64,000 nucleotides of DNA from Jejuia pallidilutea (GCF_002973595.1 NZ_PVEO01000007.1:1-64000); one strand, 5' to 3'; counted from the first letter of the stretch, positions 1 through 9,273 are shown. The notes: generated from the letters alone by a model not told the origin. Numbers and translations: made by a program.

Positions 1-52
1 AGCCCGTTAGCGCCGATGGTACTGCACTTGTGGAAGAGTAGGTCGCCGCCTT
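1..52 (+). rRNA. rrf: 5S ribosomal RNA, 3' end (partial)
   Basis: The first ~52 bases match the 3' third of a Bacteroidota 5S rRNA: the GCGCCGATGGTACTGC block followed by the GAGAGTAGGTCGCCGCC-like closing strand. The 5' part lies outside the window, so a 16S-23S-5S operon is expected to the left. An intrinsic terminator follows at once. The exact mature 3' end is uncertain by a few bases. Confidence 0.93.
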
Positions 53-58
53 TTTTGG

Positions 59-97
59 AAGAGTCTAATTACATATGTAGTTAGGCTCTTTTTTTTT
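59..97 (+). terminator. Intrinsic terminator of the rRNA operon
   Basis: AAGAGTCTAA pairs with TTAGGCTCTT (one G-U pair), the stem is extended by ACAT/ATGT, and a run of nine T follows. It lies directly after the 5S rRNA. Confidence 0.9.
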
Positions 98-422
98 AAA
101 ACTTGCCCAAAAAATTATTCTATTCAGTATCTTCATCTTTTAAATTTTTGGCGTATTAATGGCAGAGAATAAAGAGTTGGGCAAGAATTGAATTCATGGA
201 GAATTATTTCCGTGATTGTTGCAAATTCTTGCTGCTTTTTACAATAGATGCTATTTAACAGGCTTTCATTTTTTTTGGATTTATGGCTTTTTATAGTTTG
301 GAGGTCTTTTTTCCATAATATTCATGATGTTGCATACCTTTTGCTATAGAACATGAGTCGTTGAGCAATATTGGTAACAATAATTAATATCGTAGTTTCG
401 CTTAAAGCTAAATGAAAATATT
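98..422. other. Intergenic region with a long imperfect inverted repeat (102-185)
   Basis: No convincing ORF or RNA gene is seen. The region lies between the rRNA terminator and the 3' end of the minus-strand acyl-CoA dehydrogenase gene. CTTGCCCAA (102-110) is perfectly complementary to TTGGGCAAG (177-185). After a symmetric 4x4 internal loop, TTATTCT (115-121) pairs with AGAATAA (166-172). The remainder (186-422) is AT-rich with nothing recognised. Confidence 0.5.
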
Positions 423-1565
423 TTAATCCCTTAAAATACTACGAGAAATTACAATTTTTTGAATTTCAGAAGTACCTTCATAAATTTGGGTAATTTTTGC
501 GTCTCGCATTAAACGTTCTACGTGATATTCTTTTACAAAACCATTACCGCCGTGAATTTGAACAGCTTCAATTGTTTGTTCCATAGCTACTTTTGAAGCA
601 TATAATTTTGCCATGGCACTAGACTTGTCATAATTTTCACCTGCATCTTTGTCGGCAGCTGCTTTCATAACAAGCATTCTAGCAGCTTCTATTTCAGTAT
701 ACATATCAGCTAATTTAAAAGCAATTGCTTGATGGTTACATATTTCTGTACCAAATGCTTTACGCTGTTTAGAATATTTAATAGCCAATTCGTAAGCGCC
801 TTGGGCAATTCCTAGAGCCTGAGCGGCTATTCCTATGCGACCGCCAGATAGAGTTTTCATAGCAAACCTAAAACCAGAGCCATTTACGCCAATACGATTT
901 TCTTTGGGTACTTTTACATCGTTGAATTGAAGCGTATGTGTGTCGCTACCACGAATTCCTAATTTATCTTCTTTAGGTCCGATATCAAAGCCAGGTGTCC
1001 CTTTCTCTATGATAAATGCATTTATACCATGAGACCCTTTATCTCTATCGGTTTGCGCTATTACCAAATATACATCGGCTCTTCCTCCACTAGTTATCCA
1101 GTTTTTTGTACCATTTATTAAATAATGGTCGCCTTTATCTATGGCTGTAGTTTTTTGGGATGTGGCATCGCTACCGGCTTCTGGTTCACTTAAGCAAAAT
1201 GCGCCAACATATTCGCCTGTAGCAAGTTTGGTTAGGTATTTTTGTTTTTGTTCTTCAGAGCCATATGCTTCTAAGCCATAGCAAACTAAAGAATTATTAA
1301 CCGACACGATAACCGACGCAGATGCATCTATTTTTGATAGTTCTTCCATAATAAGAACATAAGATATGGTATCAAGGCCACTTCCTCCATATTTAGGATC
1401 TACCATAATACCCATAAAACCGAGATCGCCCATTTTTTTTACGAGCTCGTCTGGGAATTGCTGCTTATTATCTCGTTCTATGACTCCTGGAAGTAGTTCG
1501 GCTTGTGCAAAATCGCGAGCAGCGTCACGAATCATTTTATGTTCTTCTGAAAGGTTAAAATTCAT
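423..1565 (-). CDS. Acyl-CoA dehydrogenase (short-chain/butyryl type)
   Basis: 380 aa, the usual length for a soluble FAD-dependent acyl-CoA dehydrogenase that makes the alpha-beta double bond in fatty-acid or branched-chain acyl-CoA breakdown. The N-terminal helical domain is followed by the family signature CLSEPEAGSDAT at 124-135. The C-terminal helical domain holds the YEGT motif at 362-365, with E363 in the position of the catalytic base of short-chain enzymes. The ATG start agrees with a good minus-strand promoter 40 bp upstream. The gene stands alone, divergent from anmK. The family is certain; the chain-length preference is not readable from sequence. Confidence 0.93.
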   Translation of the reverse strand: MNFNLSEEHKMIRDAARDFAQAELLPGVIERDNKQQFPDELVKKMGDLGFMGIMVDPKYGGSGLDTISYVLIMEELSKIDASASVIVSVNNSLVCYGLEAYGSEEQKQKYLTKLATGEYVGAFCLSEPEAGSDATSQKTTAIDKGDHYLINGTKNWITSGGRADVYLVIAQTDRDKGSHGINAFIIEKGTPGFDIGPKEDKLGIRGSDTHTLQFNDVKVPKENRIGVNGSGFRFAMKTLSGGRIGIAAQALGIAQGAYELAIKYSKQRKAFGTEICNHQAIAFKLADMYTEIEAARMLVMKAAADKDAGENYDKSSAMAKLYASKVAMEQTIEAVQIHGGNGFVKEYHVERLMRDAKITQIYEGTSEIQKIVISRSILRD

Positions 1566-1604
1566 AATTCGTAATTAAAATGTTATTTTGGTAAAAAATG
1601 TTTA

Positions 1605-1635
1605 CAAATATAGCGTTTTAGTGTGAATTTTTCAA
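1605..1635 (-). promoter_or_regulatory. Promoter of the acyl-CoA dehydrogenase gene
   Basis: On the minus strand TTG (1633-1635), a 20-nt spacer and TATATTTG (1605-1612) match the Bacteroidota sigma-70 consensus TTG-N17-23-TAnnTTTG. The ATG is about 40 nt downstream. Confidence 0.75.
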
Positions 1636-1659
1636 TAATGATTATTAAATTTACAGTAT

Positions 1660-2727
1660 ATGAAAAAAGACGTATATAATATTATTGGTGTAATGTCTGG
1701 AACATCTTTGGACGGAATAGACTTAGTATACACCAAGTTTTATTTTAATGGCAGTTGGACTTTTAAAATACTTTGCACAGAAACAATAAGTTATACAAAT
1801 TTTTGGGTTGAAGAATTAAGACATTTAGTAACTAAAGCTCCTCACGAATTAGATTTAATTGATGAAGCTTACACAGAATACTTAGCTGATACTATTAAAT
1901 TTTTTATAAAGAAGAATGCTATTGATAATATAGATGCTGTATGCTCTCATGGCCATACAGCACTACATAAACCAGAACAAAACCTTACTTATCAAATAGG
2001 AAATAAGTCTGTAATTTCTAAATTACTAGGGTATAAAGTTGTTTGTGATTTTAGAGTTCAAGATGTAGGTTATGGGGGACAGGGCGCTCCACTAGTGCCT
2101 ATTGGAGATAAATTATTGTTTTCTGAATACGATTTTTGTTTAAACCTAGGAGGATTTGCCAATATATCTTTGGATGATAGTAAAGGAGAACGTATAGCTT
2201 ATGATATTTGCCCTGTAAATATTGTTCTTAATCATTATACGAAACAGTTAGGTTTTGACTATGACGATAAGGGGCATATCGCAAAATCTGGGAAAGTAGA
2301 TCAAAATTTACTAAATCAACTAAATCAACTAGATTTTTATAAGCAAACGTATCCAAAATCACTCGGTTTAGAATGGGTTAAGTCTAATATATTTCCATTA
2401 GTTGATAGTTTTCAATTACAATTAAAAGATAAAATTTGCACATTTTGCGAACATGTTTCAATTCAAATTGCAAAAGAAATTAATAAAAAAGAAGATGTAG
2501 TAGTTTTAGCAACAGGTGGAGGAGCCTACAATTCTTACCTCTTAAATCGTGTAAAATTTTATTCATATAACGACATAATAATTCCAAGTAACACGGTAAT
2601 AGAATTTAAGGAAGCACTAATATTTGCTTTTTTAGGCGTTTTAAAACTTCGCGATGAAATTAATTGCTTAAAGAGTGTTACAGGTGCCTTAAAAAACCAT
2701 TCTGCAGGATTAATTTATCTGCCTTAA
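1660..2727 (+). CDS. anmK: Anhydro-N-acetylmuramic acid kinase
   Basis: 355 aa, slightly short for AnmK (about 370) but complete. The diagnostic phosphate-binding motif MSGTSLDGID is at residues 12-21. Further family blocks are the SHGHT segment near 89-93, the GGQGAPLVP segment near 140 and the ATGGGAYN segment near 285. AnmK phosphorylates and opens 1,6-anhydro-MurNAc to MurNAc-6-phosphate in cytoplasmic recycling of cell-wall sugars. It is divergent from the acyl-CoA dehydrogenase gene and followed by a possible terminator. No other recycling gene (murQ, ampG) is adjacent. Confidence 0.93.
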   Translation: MKKDVYNIIGVMSGTSLDGIDLVYTKFYFNGSWTFKILCTETISYTNFWVEELRHLVTKAPHELDLIDEAYTEYLADTIKFFIKKNAIDNIDAVCSHGHTALHKPEQNLTYQIGNKSVISKLLGYKVVCDFRVQDVGYGGQGAPLVPIGDKLLFSEYDFCLNLGGFANISLDDSKGERIAYDICPVNIVLNHYTKQLGFDYDDKGHIAKSGKVDQNLLNQLNQLDFYKQTYPKSLGLEWVKSNIFPLVDSFQLQLKDKICTFCEHVSIQIAKEINKKEDVVVLATGGGAYNSYLLNRVKFYSYNDIIIPSNTVIEFKEALIFAFLGVLKLRDEINCLKSVTGALKNHSAGLIYLP

Positions 2728-2766
2728 ATTAATATTAAATTAATCTTTTAAGGGCTTTTTGTTTTT
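2720..2766 (+). terminator. Possible terminator after anmK
   Basis: GCCTTAAA, which contains the stop codon, pairs with TTTAAGGGC with one bulged G. The AT-rich inner stem is weak, and TTTTTGTTTTTT follows. Stability is only moderate. Confidence 0.45.
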
Positions 2767-2774
2767 TATATTTG
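2767..2774 (+). promoter_or_regulatory. -7 element TATATTTG upstream of the amino-acid dehydrogenase gene
   Basis: A perfect TAnnTTTG match about 87 nt before the ATG. No TTG is seen at the proper distance, so only the -7 half is supported. Confidence 0.5.
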
Positions 2775-2860
2775 TTTCAATAATAATTTAAATCACTTTA
2801 TCATGACTCAACTTTAGCTACGCATTTTTTTATAAGAATTTTGATGTGTGATGGTTTAAA

Positions 2861-4108
2861 ATGAATCAATTTAAAATAAAGATGAAAGAATTATTAAATA
2901 AATTTGAAAACAAGGATCCAGAAATTGTTTTTAACTGGAAGGATTCTGAAACAGAAGCCGAAGGTTGGGTAGTTATAAACTCCTTAAGAGGTGGTGCAGC
3001 TGGAGGAGGTACCAGAATGCGAAAGGGACTAGATATGAATGAGGTTTTGTCTCTAGCTAAAACCATGGAAATAAAGTTCACAGTTTCTGGTCCTCCAATA
3101 GGAGGGGCAAAATCTGGAATAAATTTCGACCCTAAAGACCCACGTAAAAAAGAAGTTTTAGAACGGTGGTATAAAGTAGTTTCCCCTTTATTAAAAAGCT
3201 ATTACGGCACTGGAGGAGATTTGAATGTAGACGAAACCCATGAGGTAATACCAATAACAGAAGAAAGTGGTGTTTGGCATCCTCAAGAAGGCGTTTTTAA
3301 TGGGTTTTTTAAACCTACTGAAGCAGATAAAATTAATAGAATTGGCCAATTACGACAAGGTGTTATTAAGGTTATCGAGAATACTGAATTTTCACCAGAT
3401 GTATCCAAAAAATACAAAGTTGCAGATATGATTACTGGCTTTGGTGTGGCTGAAGCCGTTAGGCATTACTACGATATTTACGGTGGTTCTGTTAAAGGCA
3501 AACGAGCTGTGGTTCAAGGGTTTGGAAACGTAGGAGCGGCAGCAGCTTTTTATCTTTCTCAAATGGGAGCTAAGATAGTAGGCATAATAGATATCGTTGG
3601 TGGATTAATTAATGAAGAAGGTTTTACTTTTAATGACATAAGTCATTTTTTTCTTGCTAAAAAGGGTAATACCTTAGTGGCCGATAATTTAATACCTTTT
3701 GAAGAAATAAATAAAAGGATTTGGAGTTTGCAAACTGAAATTTTTGCGCCCTGTGCTGCATCTAGATTAATCACTATTCATCAAATTGACGAAATGATAG
3801 ATAGTGGTCTAGAAGTGATATCCTGTGGGGCAAATGTACCTTTTGCAGATAAAGAAATATTTTTTGGACCAATAATGGAGCATACAGATTATAAGGTGAG
3901 TCTTATCCCCGATTTTATTTCAAATTGCGGAATGGCTCGTGTTTTTGCTTATTTCATGGAACGAAAAGTATTAATGACCGATGAGGCAATATTTAATGAT
4001 ACCTCACAAACTATAAAAAGGGCTTTAAAAAAAGTATATAATAAAAATAAATCAAAAACAGAAATTAGTGCAACGGCATTCGAGATAGCACTAAACGAAC
4101 TTATTTAA
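2861..4108 (+). CDS. Glu/Leu/Phe/Val dehydrogenase family protein
   Basis: 415 aa. The dimerisation/catalytic domain carries GGAKSGI at 81-87, with K84 as the likely catalytic lysine of the amino-acid dehydrogenase family. A Rossmann domain follows with GFGNVG at 220-225. The enzyme should oxidatively deaminate an amino acid with NAD(P); the substrate cannot be fixed from these motifs. An in-frame ATG at 2882 (residue 8) is an equally possible start. The NhaD antiporter gene begins 10 bp after the stop and is probably co-transcribed. Confidence 0.88.
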   Translation: MNQFKIKMKELLNKFENKDPEIVFNWKDSETEAEGWVVINSLRGGAAGGGTRMRKGLDMNEVLSLAKTMEIKFTVSGPPIGGAKSGINFDPKDPRKKEVLERWYKVVSPLLKSYYGTGGDLNVDETHEVIPITEESGVWHPQEGVFNGFFKPTEADKINRIGQLRQGVIKVIENTEFSPDVSKKYKVADMITGFGVAEAVRHYYDIYGGSVKGKRAVVQGFGNVGAAAAFYLSQMGAKIVGIIDIVGGLINEEGFTFNDISHFFLAKKGNTLVADNLIPFEEINKRIWSLQTEIFAPCAASRLITIHQIDEMIDSGLEVISCGANVPFADKEIFFGPIMEHTDYKVSLIPDFISNCGMARVFAYFMERKVLMTDEAIFNDTSQTIKRALKKVYNKNKSKTEISATAFEIALNELI

Positions 4109-4118
4109 ACAATAATTT

Positions 4119-5510
4119 ATGGAAGCAGCAATTATTTTGGTATTTGTTATGGGCTATTTAGCCATAACCTTAGAGCACAGTATAAAAATTGATAAATTAA
4201 TTCCAGCTTTGGTTATGATGGCCATTTGTTGGGCATTAATTGCTTTGGGGTTAGAAAGCTTCCCACAATGGTTTGATTCTGGCAATCATGCATTACTAGA
4301 GAACTTTGGTGCATTTGGGCATGAAGAGAAAATGCATTTAATGGAAGAAACATTATTGCATCATTTAGGGAAAACCGCAGAAATATTAGTATTCCTTTTA
4401 GGAGCTATGACCATTGTTGAAATTATAGATTATTTTGATGGCTTTGCCACTATTAAAAGTTTTATTAAAACTAAAAAGAAAACTAAAATACTCTGGATAT
4501 TTTCAATCTTAGCTTTTATATTATCAGCAATTATAGATAATTTAACGGCTACTATAGTATTAATATCTATACTTCAAAAAATAGTTAAGGATAGAGACAT
4601 TCGTATTTGGTACGCTGGTTTAATTATAATAGCGGCCAATGCAGGTGGTGCTTGGTCGCCTATTGGAGATGTAACAACAACAATGTTATGGATTGGTAAA
4701 AAGGTAACTACAGGACATTTAATAGGGTATTTATTTGTGCCATCATTATTATGTATGGTAGTGCCATCTTTAATCGCATCGTTTTTACCAGTATTTAAAG
4801 GAGAATTAGAAATAGTAGAAGAAAAAGAAAAAACTAAATCTAGATTTAGTGGTACAATGCTATATTTAGGTCTTGGCGCTATTGTTTTTGTACCTATTTT
4901 TAAAATGATTACCCATTTGCCACCTTACGTAGGAATGATGTTATCTTTAGGTGTTGTAGCAACCTTTGCAGAAATATATAGTAGTTCTAAATTTAGCATG
5001 ACTGAGTTTGACGACGAAGAAAGTGAAATACACTCACATCACAGTCCGGTTCATCAATCCTTATCTAAAATTGAGTTACCAAGTATCCTGTTTTTCTTAG
5101 GAATTTTAATGGCCGTTGCAGCATTAGAATCTTTAGGTATATTATTTGGTTTTGCCGACTCTCTAAGAGAAACCATGCCACAATTAGGAACAGAAATACA
5201 TGAAGGTGGTGTATCAGATTTAGTAGTTTTACTTCTAGGAGTTGGTTCGGCAGTAATTGATAATGTGCCATTAGTAGCAGCAAGTTTAGGTATGTTCTCT
5301 GAGCCGATAGATCACGAATTATGGCATTTTATAGCTTATTCTGCAGGTACTGGAGGCAGTATGCTTATTATTGGTTCTGCGGCTGGTGTTGTTGCTATGG
5401 GAATGGAAAAAATTGATTTTTTCTGGTACTTAAGAAAAATTTCATGGTTGGCTCTAGTAGGCTTTTTAGTAGGTGCTGCGGCATTTATGGTTACAAGAAC
5501 ACTTTTTTAG
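4119..5510 (+). CDS. nhaD: NhaD-type Na+/H+ antiporter
   Basis: 463 aa, about a dozen hydrophobic segments. The two inverted family repeats each contain an intramembrane Asp-Asn motif: AIIDNLTAT near 139-147 and SAVIDNVPL near 377-385. Each is followed by a Gly/Ser-rich stretch: NAGGAWSPIGD near 173 and GTGGSMLIIG near 410. This is the NhaD branch of the ion-transporter superfamily, exchanging Na+ (or Li+) for H+ across the inner membrane. A His/Glu-rich cytoplasmic loop lies at about 285-310. It follows the dehydrogenase gene by 10 bp. Confidence 0.9.
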   Translation: MEAAIILVFVMGYLAITLEHSIKIDKLIPALVMMAICWALIALGLESFPQWFDSGNHALLENFGAFGHEEKMHLMEETLLHHLGKTAEILVFLLGAMTIVEIIDYFDGFATIKSFIKTKKKTKILWIFSILAFILSAIIDNLTATIVLISILQKIVKDRDIRIWYAGLIIIAANAGGAWSPIGDVTTTMLWIGKKVTTGHLIGYLFVPSLLCMVVPSLIASFLPVFKGELEIVEEKEKTKSRFSGTMLYLGLGAIVFVPIFKMITHLPPYVGMMLSLGVVATFAEIYSSSKFSMTEFDDEESEIHSHHSPVHQSLSKIELPSILFFLGILMAVAALESLGILFGFADSLRETMPQLGTEIHEGGVSDLVVLLLGVGSAVIDNVPLVAASLGMFSEPIDHELWHFIAYSAGTGGSMLIIGSAAGVVAMGMEKIDFFWYLRKISWLALVGFLVGAAAFMVTRTLF

Positions 5511-5637
5511 AAAAAAGTATTTAAATTGGTATAAAATTTGAAAGATTAGTAGTTACTGCTAATCTTTCTGTTTTTTACAAACATAAATAGAATTGAAAAC
5601 CATATTTTATTATACTTTAGCAACAAAACATACGTTA

Positions 5638-5645
5638 TACATTTG
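5638..5645 (+). promoter_or_regulatory. -7 element TACATTTG before exbB
   Basis: A TAnnTTTG match 18 nt before the exbB ATG. No clear TTG -33 element is visible. Confidence 0.45.
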
Positions 5646-5663
5646 CAATTAACCTAAAATTAT

Positions 5664-6362
5664 ATGCTAAACATATTATTACAAAACGTCCAAGAAGGGA
5701 CAGAACTAACCGAAGTAGAATCTGTTGAAAAAACACTTTCTATTATAGAATTAATTAGCAGCGGAGGTGCTGCAGGACAACTTATTATTGCTATTTTATT
5801 TTTACTGCTTATTGTGGCTTCTTATATATATTTTGAGCGCTTGTTTGCCATAAAAGCAGCTTCTAAAATAGAAGCAAACTTTATGAATCAAATAAAAGAC
5901 CATGTTAGTAATGGGAAAATAGATTCTGCCCAAATGTTGTGTGCACAAATAAATTCACCTGTATCACGATTAATAAGTAAAGGTATTACAAGAATAGGAA
6001 AGCCACTAGCCGATATTAACACAGCTATAGAAAATGCAGGAAGACTAGAAATTTATAAGCTAGAAAAAAACGTAAGTGTTTTGGCTACCATTTCTGGAGC
6101 TGCACCAATGATTGGGTTTTTAGGTACAGTTATAGGAATGATTTTGGCTATTTTTGAACTTGCCAATGCAGGAGGAACTATTCAAATGGATACACTAGCA
6201 AGTGGGCTTTACACAGCTATGACCACTACTGTAGCTGGTTTAATAGTAGGAATTGTGGGATATATTGCTTACAATCATTTGGTAGTAAGAACTAACAAAG
6301 TGGTATATCAAATGGAAGCTAATTCTTTAGAATTTTTAGATCATTTAAACGAGCCCACATAA
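5664..6362 (+). CDS. exbB: ExbB/TolQ/MotA-family proton channel
   Basis: 232 aa with one N-terminal membrane helix at about 37-57, a cytoplasmic domain, and two C-terminal helices near 140-166 (containing GTVIGMI) and 183-204. This is the TolQ/ExbB topology. The protein should form the pentameric proton channel that powers TonB. The exbD gene starts 1 bp after its stop and a TonB gene follows, so the three form one operon. The extended periplasmic N-terminus (about 30 residues) is common in Bacteroidota. Confidence 0.92.
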   Translation: MLNILLQNVQEGTELTEVESVEKTLSIIELISSGGAAGQLIIAILFLLLIVASYIYFERLFAIKAASKIEANFMNQIKDHVSNGKIDSAQMLCAQINSPVSRLISKGITRIGKPLADINTAIENAGRLEIYKLEKNVSVLATISGAAPMIGFLGTVIGMILAIFELANAGGTIQMDTLASGLYTAMTTTVAGLIVGIVGYIAYNHLVVRTNKVVYQMEANSLEFLDHLNEPT

Positions 6363-6363
6363 T

Positions 6364-6759
6364 ATGAATATTAGAGGTAGAAATAAAGTAACACCAGAAT
6401 TCAATATGTCTTCTATGACAGATATTGTATTTCTATTATTAATATTTTTTATGATAGCTTCTACATTGGTAACCACCAATGCTATTGATATTTTGCTACC
6501 AAAAGCAAGTGGGAAAACAGAAAACAAAAAATCTGTTGCAGTTAGCATAAAAAAAGACTTAACTTATTATATAGACCAAAAACGAGTTGGTGTAAGTGTT
6601 TTAGAAAACGAATTACTTGCGGCGCTTTCAAACGAAGCAAAACCAACTATTGTATTGCGTGCCGAAAAATCAGTCCCTGTAGAAAACGTAGTTAAGGTTA
6701 TGGATATTGCAAATAGAAATAAATTTAAAGTGATTTTAGCCGTAAAACCTAATAACTAA
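6364..6759 (+). CDS. exbD: ExbD/TolR-family biopolymer transport protein
   Basis: 131 aa with a short cytoplasmic N-terminus, a single membrane helix at about 19-36 with the conserved membrane Asp (D20) at its start, and a periplasmic domain ending near NKFKVILAVKP. It pairs with the preceding ExbB (1-bp gap) and the following TonB to energise outer-membrane receptors. Confidence 0.92.
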   Translation: MNIRGRNKVTPEFNMSSMTDIVFLLLIFFMIASTLVTTNAIDILLPKASGKTENKKSVAVSIKKDLTYYIDQKRVGVSVLENELLAALSNEAKPTIVLRAEKSVPVENVVKVMDIANRNKFKVILAVKPNN

Positions 6760-6797
6760 AAAAAAATTCTTCTAAACAACTATTGTAAAATAGCTAT

Positions 6798-7646
6798 ATG
6801 AAGTACTTAGAAACAAAACATGAGCGTAATTCAGCAAAAATAACAGCATTAATTGCTATTATTATTTTGTTGTTGCTATTTGTTGTGGGGCCACCTTATA
6901 TGGATCCTCCAGAAGAATATGGTGTTGCAGTAAATTTTGGAACTACCGATTTTGGTAAAGGCAATATTCAGCCTAAAAAACCTGTTAAATCTGAGCCTAA
7001 GATAATTGAAGAACCGCCGCAACCTGAGTCTTCTAAGGTAGAACCAACAAAATCTGCCGAAGCTAAAGAAGAAGTTTTAACTCAAGATAATGCCGAGGAA
7101 ATAGCTATAAAAAAGCAAAAAGCGGCAGAGGCAAAAGCAAAAGCCATAGCAGATGCAAAAGCAAAAGCAGAAGCGGAACGTATAGCTAAAGAAAAGCGAG
7201 AACAAGAGGAGAAGAAAAAAAAGCTAGACGCTTTAATTGGCGGTGTAAGTAAATCTGATGGTTCTGAAACGGGTAGTGAAGGTAACGACAATAGAGCAGG
7301 AGATAAAGGACAGTTAGATGGTAACCCTTATGCTCCAAGTTATTTTGGCGGAAAAGGTTCTGGCAGTGGTGGTGTAGGTTACGGATTAAATGGTCGTGGT
7401 AGCGCCTCTTTCGATAGATTAAAACAAAATTGTAACGAATCTGGAATGGTAATAGTTAAGATAGTTGTAAATAAAAGTGGTAATGTTATAGAAGCAACAC
7501 CTGGAGTAAAAGGAACTACAAATACGGCTCAATGTTTACTAGAACCTGCTAAGAAAATAGCTTTATCGCACAAATGGCCAGCAGATCCCAAGGCACCATC
7601 TCGACAAATAGGTTTTGTTAGTGTTAATTTCAAACTAAGTCAGTAG
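6798..7646 (+). CDS. tonB: TonB-like energy transducer
   Basis: 282 aa. One N-terminal membrane anchor at about 15-31 is followed by a Pro/Lys/Glu-rich spacer, a strongly charged Ala/Lys/Glu helix at about 100-145, a Gly/Ser-rich linker at about 150-200, and a C-terminal TonB-like domain at about 205-282. It would carry energy from ExbBD to TonB-dependent (SusC-like) transporters. It lies 38 bp after exbD, and folC begins 3 bp after its stop. The long repetitive linker is low-complexity and may vary in length between strains. Confidence 0.88.
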   Translation: MKYLETKHERNSAKITALIAIIILLLLFVVGPPYMDPPEEYGVAVNFGTTDFGKGNIQPKKPVKSEPKIIEEPPQPESSKVEPTKSAEAKEEVLTQDNAEEIAIKKQKAAEAKAKAIADAKAKAEAERIAKEKREQEEKKKKLDALIGGVSKSDGSETGSEGNDNRAGDKGQLDGNPYAPSYFGGKGSGSGGVGYGLNGRGSASFDRLKQNCNESGMVIVKIVVNKSGNVIEATPGVKGTTNTAQCLLEPAKKIALSHKWPADPKAPSRQIGFVSVNFKLSQ

Positions 7647-7649
7647 TTT

Positions 7650-8867
7650 ATGACTTATCAAGATGTTTTAGATTGGATGTTTTCGCAACTCCCAATGTAT
7701 CAAAGACAGGGTAAAACTGCATTTAAAAAAGATTTAACTAATACTTTAAAATTAGCAGAACATTTAAATAGCCCAGAAAAAAACTTTAAATCTGTTCATG
7801 TTGCTGGAACTAATGGGAAAGGTTCTACAAGCCACATGATAGCTTCAATTCTCCAAGAGGCAGGTTACAATGTTGGGTTATATACATCACCACACTTAAA
7901 AGATTTTCGCGAACGTATTAAGATAAACGGTAAGGCTGTAAGTAAGCAATTTGTTATTGGCTTTATTAATAGGAACATGCCTTTTTTTGAGAAAAATAAA
8001 CTGTCATTTTTTGAAATGACGGTTGGTATGGCTTTCGATTATTTTTCAAAACAGAAAGTAGATATTGCCGTTGTAGAAGTTGGTATGGGAGGGCGTTTAG
8101 ATTCTACAAATATTTTAACACCTGAAGTTTCGGTTATTACAAACATTGGTTTAGATCACACCCAATTTCTTGGGGATACATTAGCGCTAATTGCTGGAGA
8201 AAAAGCTGGCATTATTAAGCCTAAAGTACCTGTGGTTATAGGTGAAACGCAACTAGAAACCAAACCAGTATTTGATGTTACAGCTAAAACTAATGCGAGT
8301 AAAATTGTATATGCAGATAAATTGGTGAATAAAATCTATAAATCTGATATGATAGGTTCGTACCAAATAAAAAATATTAAAACTGCCTACCAAACTATAA
8401 AAATGCTACAAACAAAAGGGTATACTATTTCAGATGAAAATATAACACAGGGCTTTTTAAATGTAGTTAAAAACACAGGTTTGTTGGGGCGTTGGCAAAT
8501 TTTGAATGATAACCCCAAAGTTGTATGCGATACAGGGCATAATAGAGAAGGGTTAAGTTATGTGATGTCTCAGTTAGCTATGGAGAAATTTGATGCGCTT
8601 CATATAGTGTTTGGAGTTGTAAACGATAAAGATTTAAGCTCTATAATAAATTTGTTGCCTAAAAATGCTACTTATTATTTTTGTAAACCAGATATTCCTC
8701 GAGGAAAAGACGCTACAGTATTACAATACGAATTGAAAGACCATAATTTACTAGGAGTTGCCTATAATTCTGTAAGTGAAGCATATAAATCAGCATTAAA
8801 CAATGCTTCTAAAGACGATTTTATTTTTGTGGGCGGAAGTACATTTGTAGTAGCAGAAATAATTTAA
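7650..8867 (+). CDS. folC: Folylpolyglutamate synthase / dihydrofolate synthase
   Basis: 405 aa, full length for FolC. The Mur-ligase-type P-loop GTNGKGST is at 53-60, SPHLKDFRERI near 85-95, and CDTGHNREG near 290 marks the C-terminal ligase domain. It joins glutamate to dihydropteroate and extends the polyglutamate tail of folate in the cytoplasm. It is packed directly behind tonB, a pairing with no obvious functional link. Confidence 0.92.
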   Translation: MTYQDVLDWMFSQLPMYQRQGKTAFKKDLTNTLKLAEHLNSPEKNFKSVHVAGTNGKGSTSHMIASILQEAGYNVGLYTSPHLKDFRERIKINGKAVSKQFVIGFINRNMPFFEKNKLSFFEMTVGMAFDYFSKQKVDIAVVEVGMGGRLDSTNILTPEVSVITNIGLDHTQFLGDTLALIAGEKAGIIKPKVPVVIGETQLETKPVFDVTAKTNASKIVYADKLVNKIYKSDMIGSYQIKNIKTAYQTIKMLQTKGYTISDENITQGFLNVVKNTGLLGRWQILNDNPKVVCDTGHNREGLSYVMSQLAMEKFDALHIVFGVVNDKDLSSIINLLPKNATYYFCKPDIPRGKDATVLQYELKDHNLLGVAYNSVSEAYKSALNNASKDDFIFVGGSTFVVAEII

Positions 8868-8887
8868 ATTTTTTCTTAAAAAAGTTT

Positions 8888-8916
8888 TTGCAGTATTAAA
8901 AACTAGATTATATTTG
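8888..8916 (+). promoter_or_regulatory. Promoter of tRNA-Val
   Basis: TTG (8888-8890), an 18-nt spacer and TATATTTG (8909-8916) match the Bacteroidota consensus. The mature tRNA starts 14 nt downstream. Confidence 0.8.
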
Positions 8917-8930
8917 CACACCTAATTAAA

Positions 8931-9005
8931 GGGCGCGTAGCTCAGTTGGTTCAGAGCACTTGGTTTACACCCAAGGGGTCAGGGGTTCGAATCCCTTCGC
9001 GCCCA
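8931..9005 (+). tRNA. tRNA-Val (anticodon TAC)
   Basis: Cloverleaf: acceptor GGGCGCG pairs with CGCGCCC plus discriminator A. The anticodon stem CTTGG/CCAAG encloses TTTACAC, giving anticodon TAC. The T-arm GGGGTTCGAATCCC is canonical. CCA is not encoded. It has its own promoter and terminator, so it is a single-gene transcript. Confidence 0.96.
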
Positions 9006-9008
9006 CAC

Positions 9009-9035
9009 AAGCTTCTAGAAATAGAAGCTTTTTTT
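9009..9035 (+). terminator. Terminator of tRNA-Val
   Basis: AAGCTTCT (9009-9016) and AGAAGCTT (9023-9030) form a perfect 8-bp stem with a 6-nt loop, followed by T7. Confidence 0.9.
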
Positions 9036-9273
9036 ATGTCTGATAATTGTGATGAGTTATTTTACTTACATTTTGTATTCTTAGGTTTTGTAAAAACAAG
9101 TGTTTTGTTTGTCATATTTATGTGGCCTTCATCTAGTGCCTACAGTATATTTTAATGTTTTTAGGCTTGCTGAATAAGTTTCTAAAAAGTATAGGTTTTC
9201 TTCTTCATACTTGCTTTTTCTGGTTTTCTTTTCATTTTTAGTATTTTTAAGAAAATCTCTCAATCTATATCAT

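Noticed and set aside
8946-9155. 69-codon frame over the tRNA-Val gene
   Set aside because: Begins inside the tRNA and crosses its terminator; the tRNA explains the sequence.
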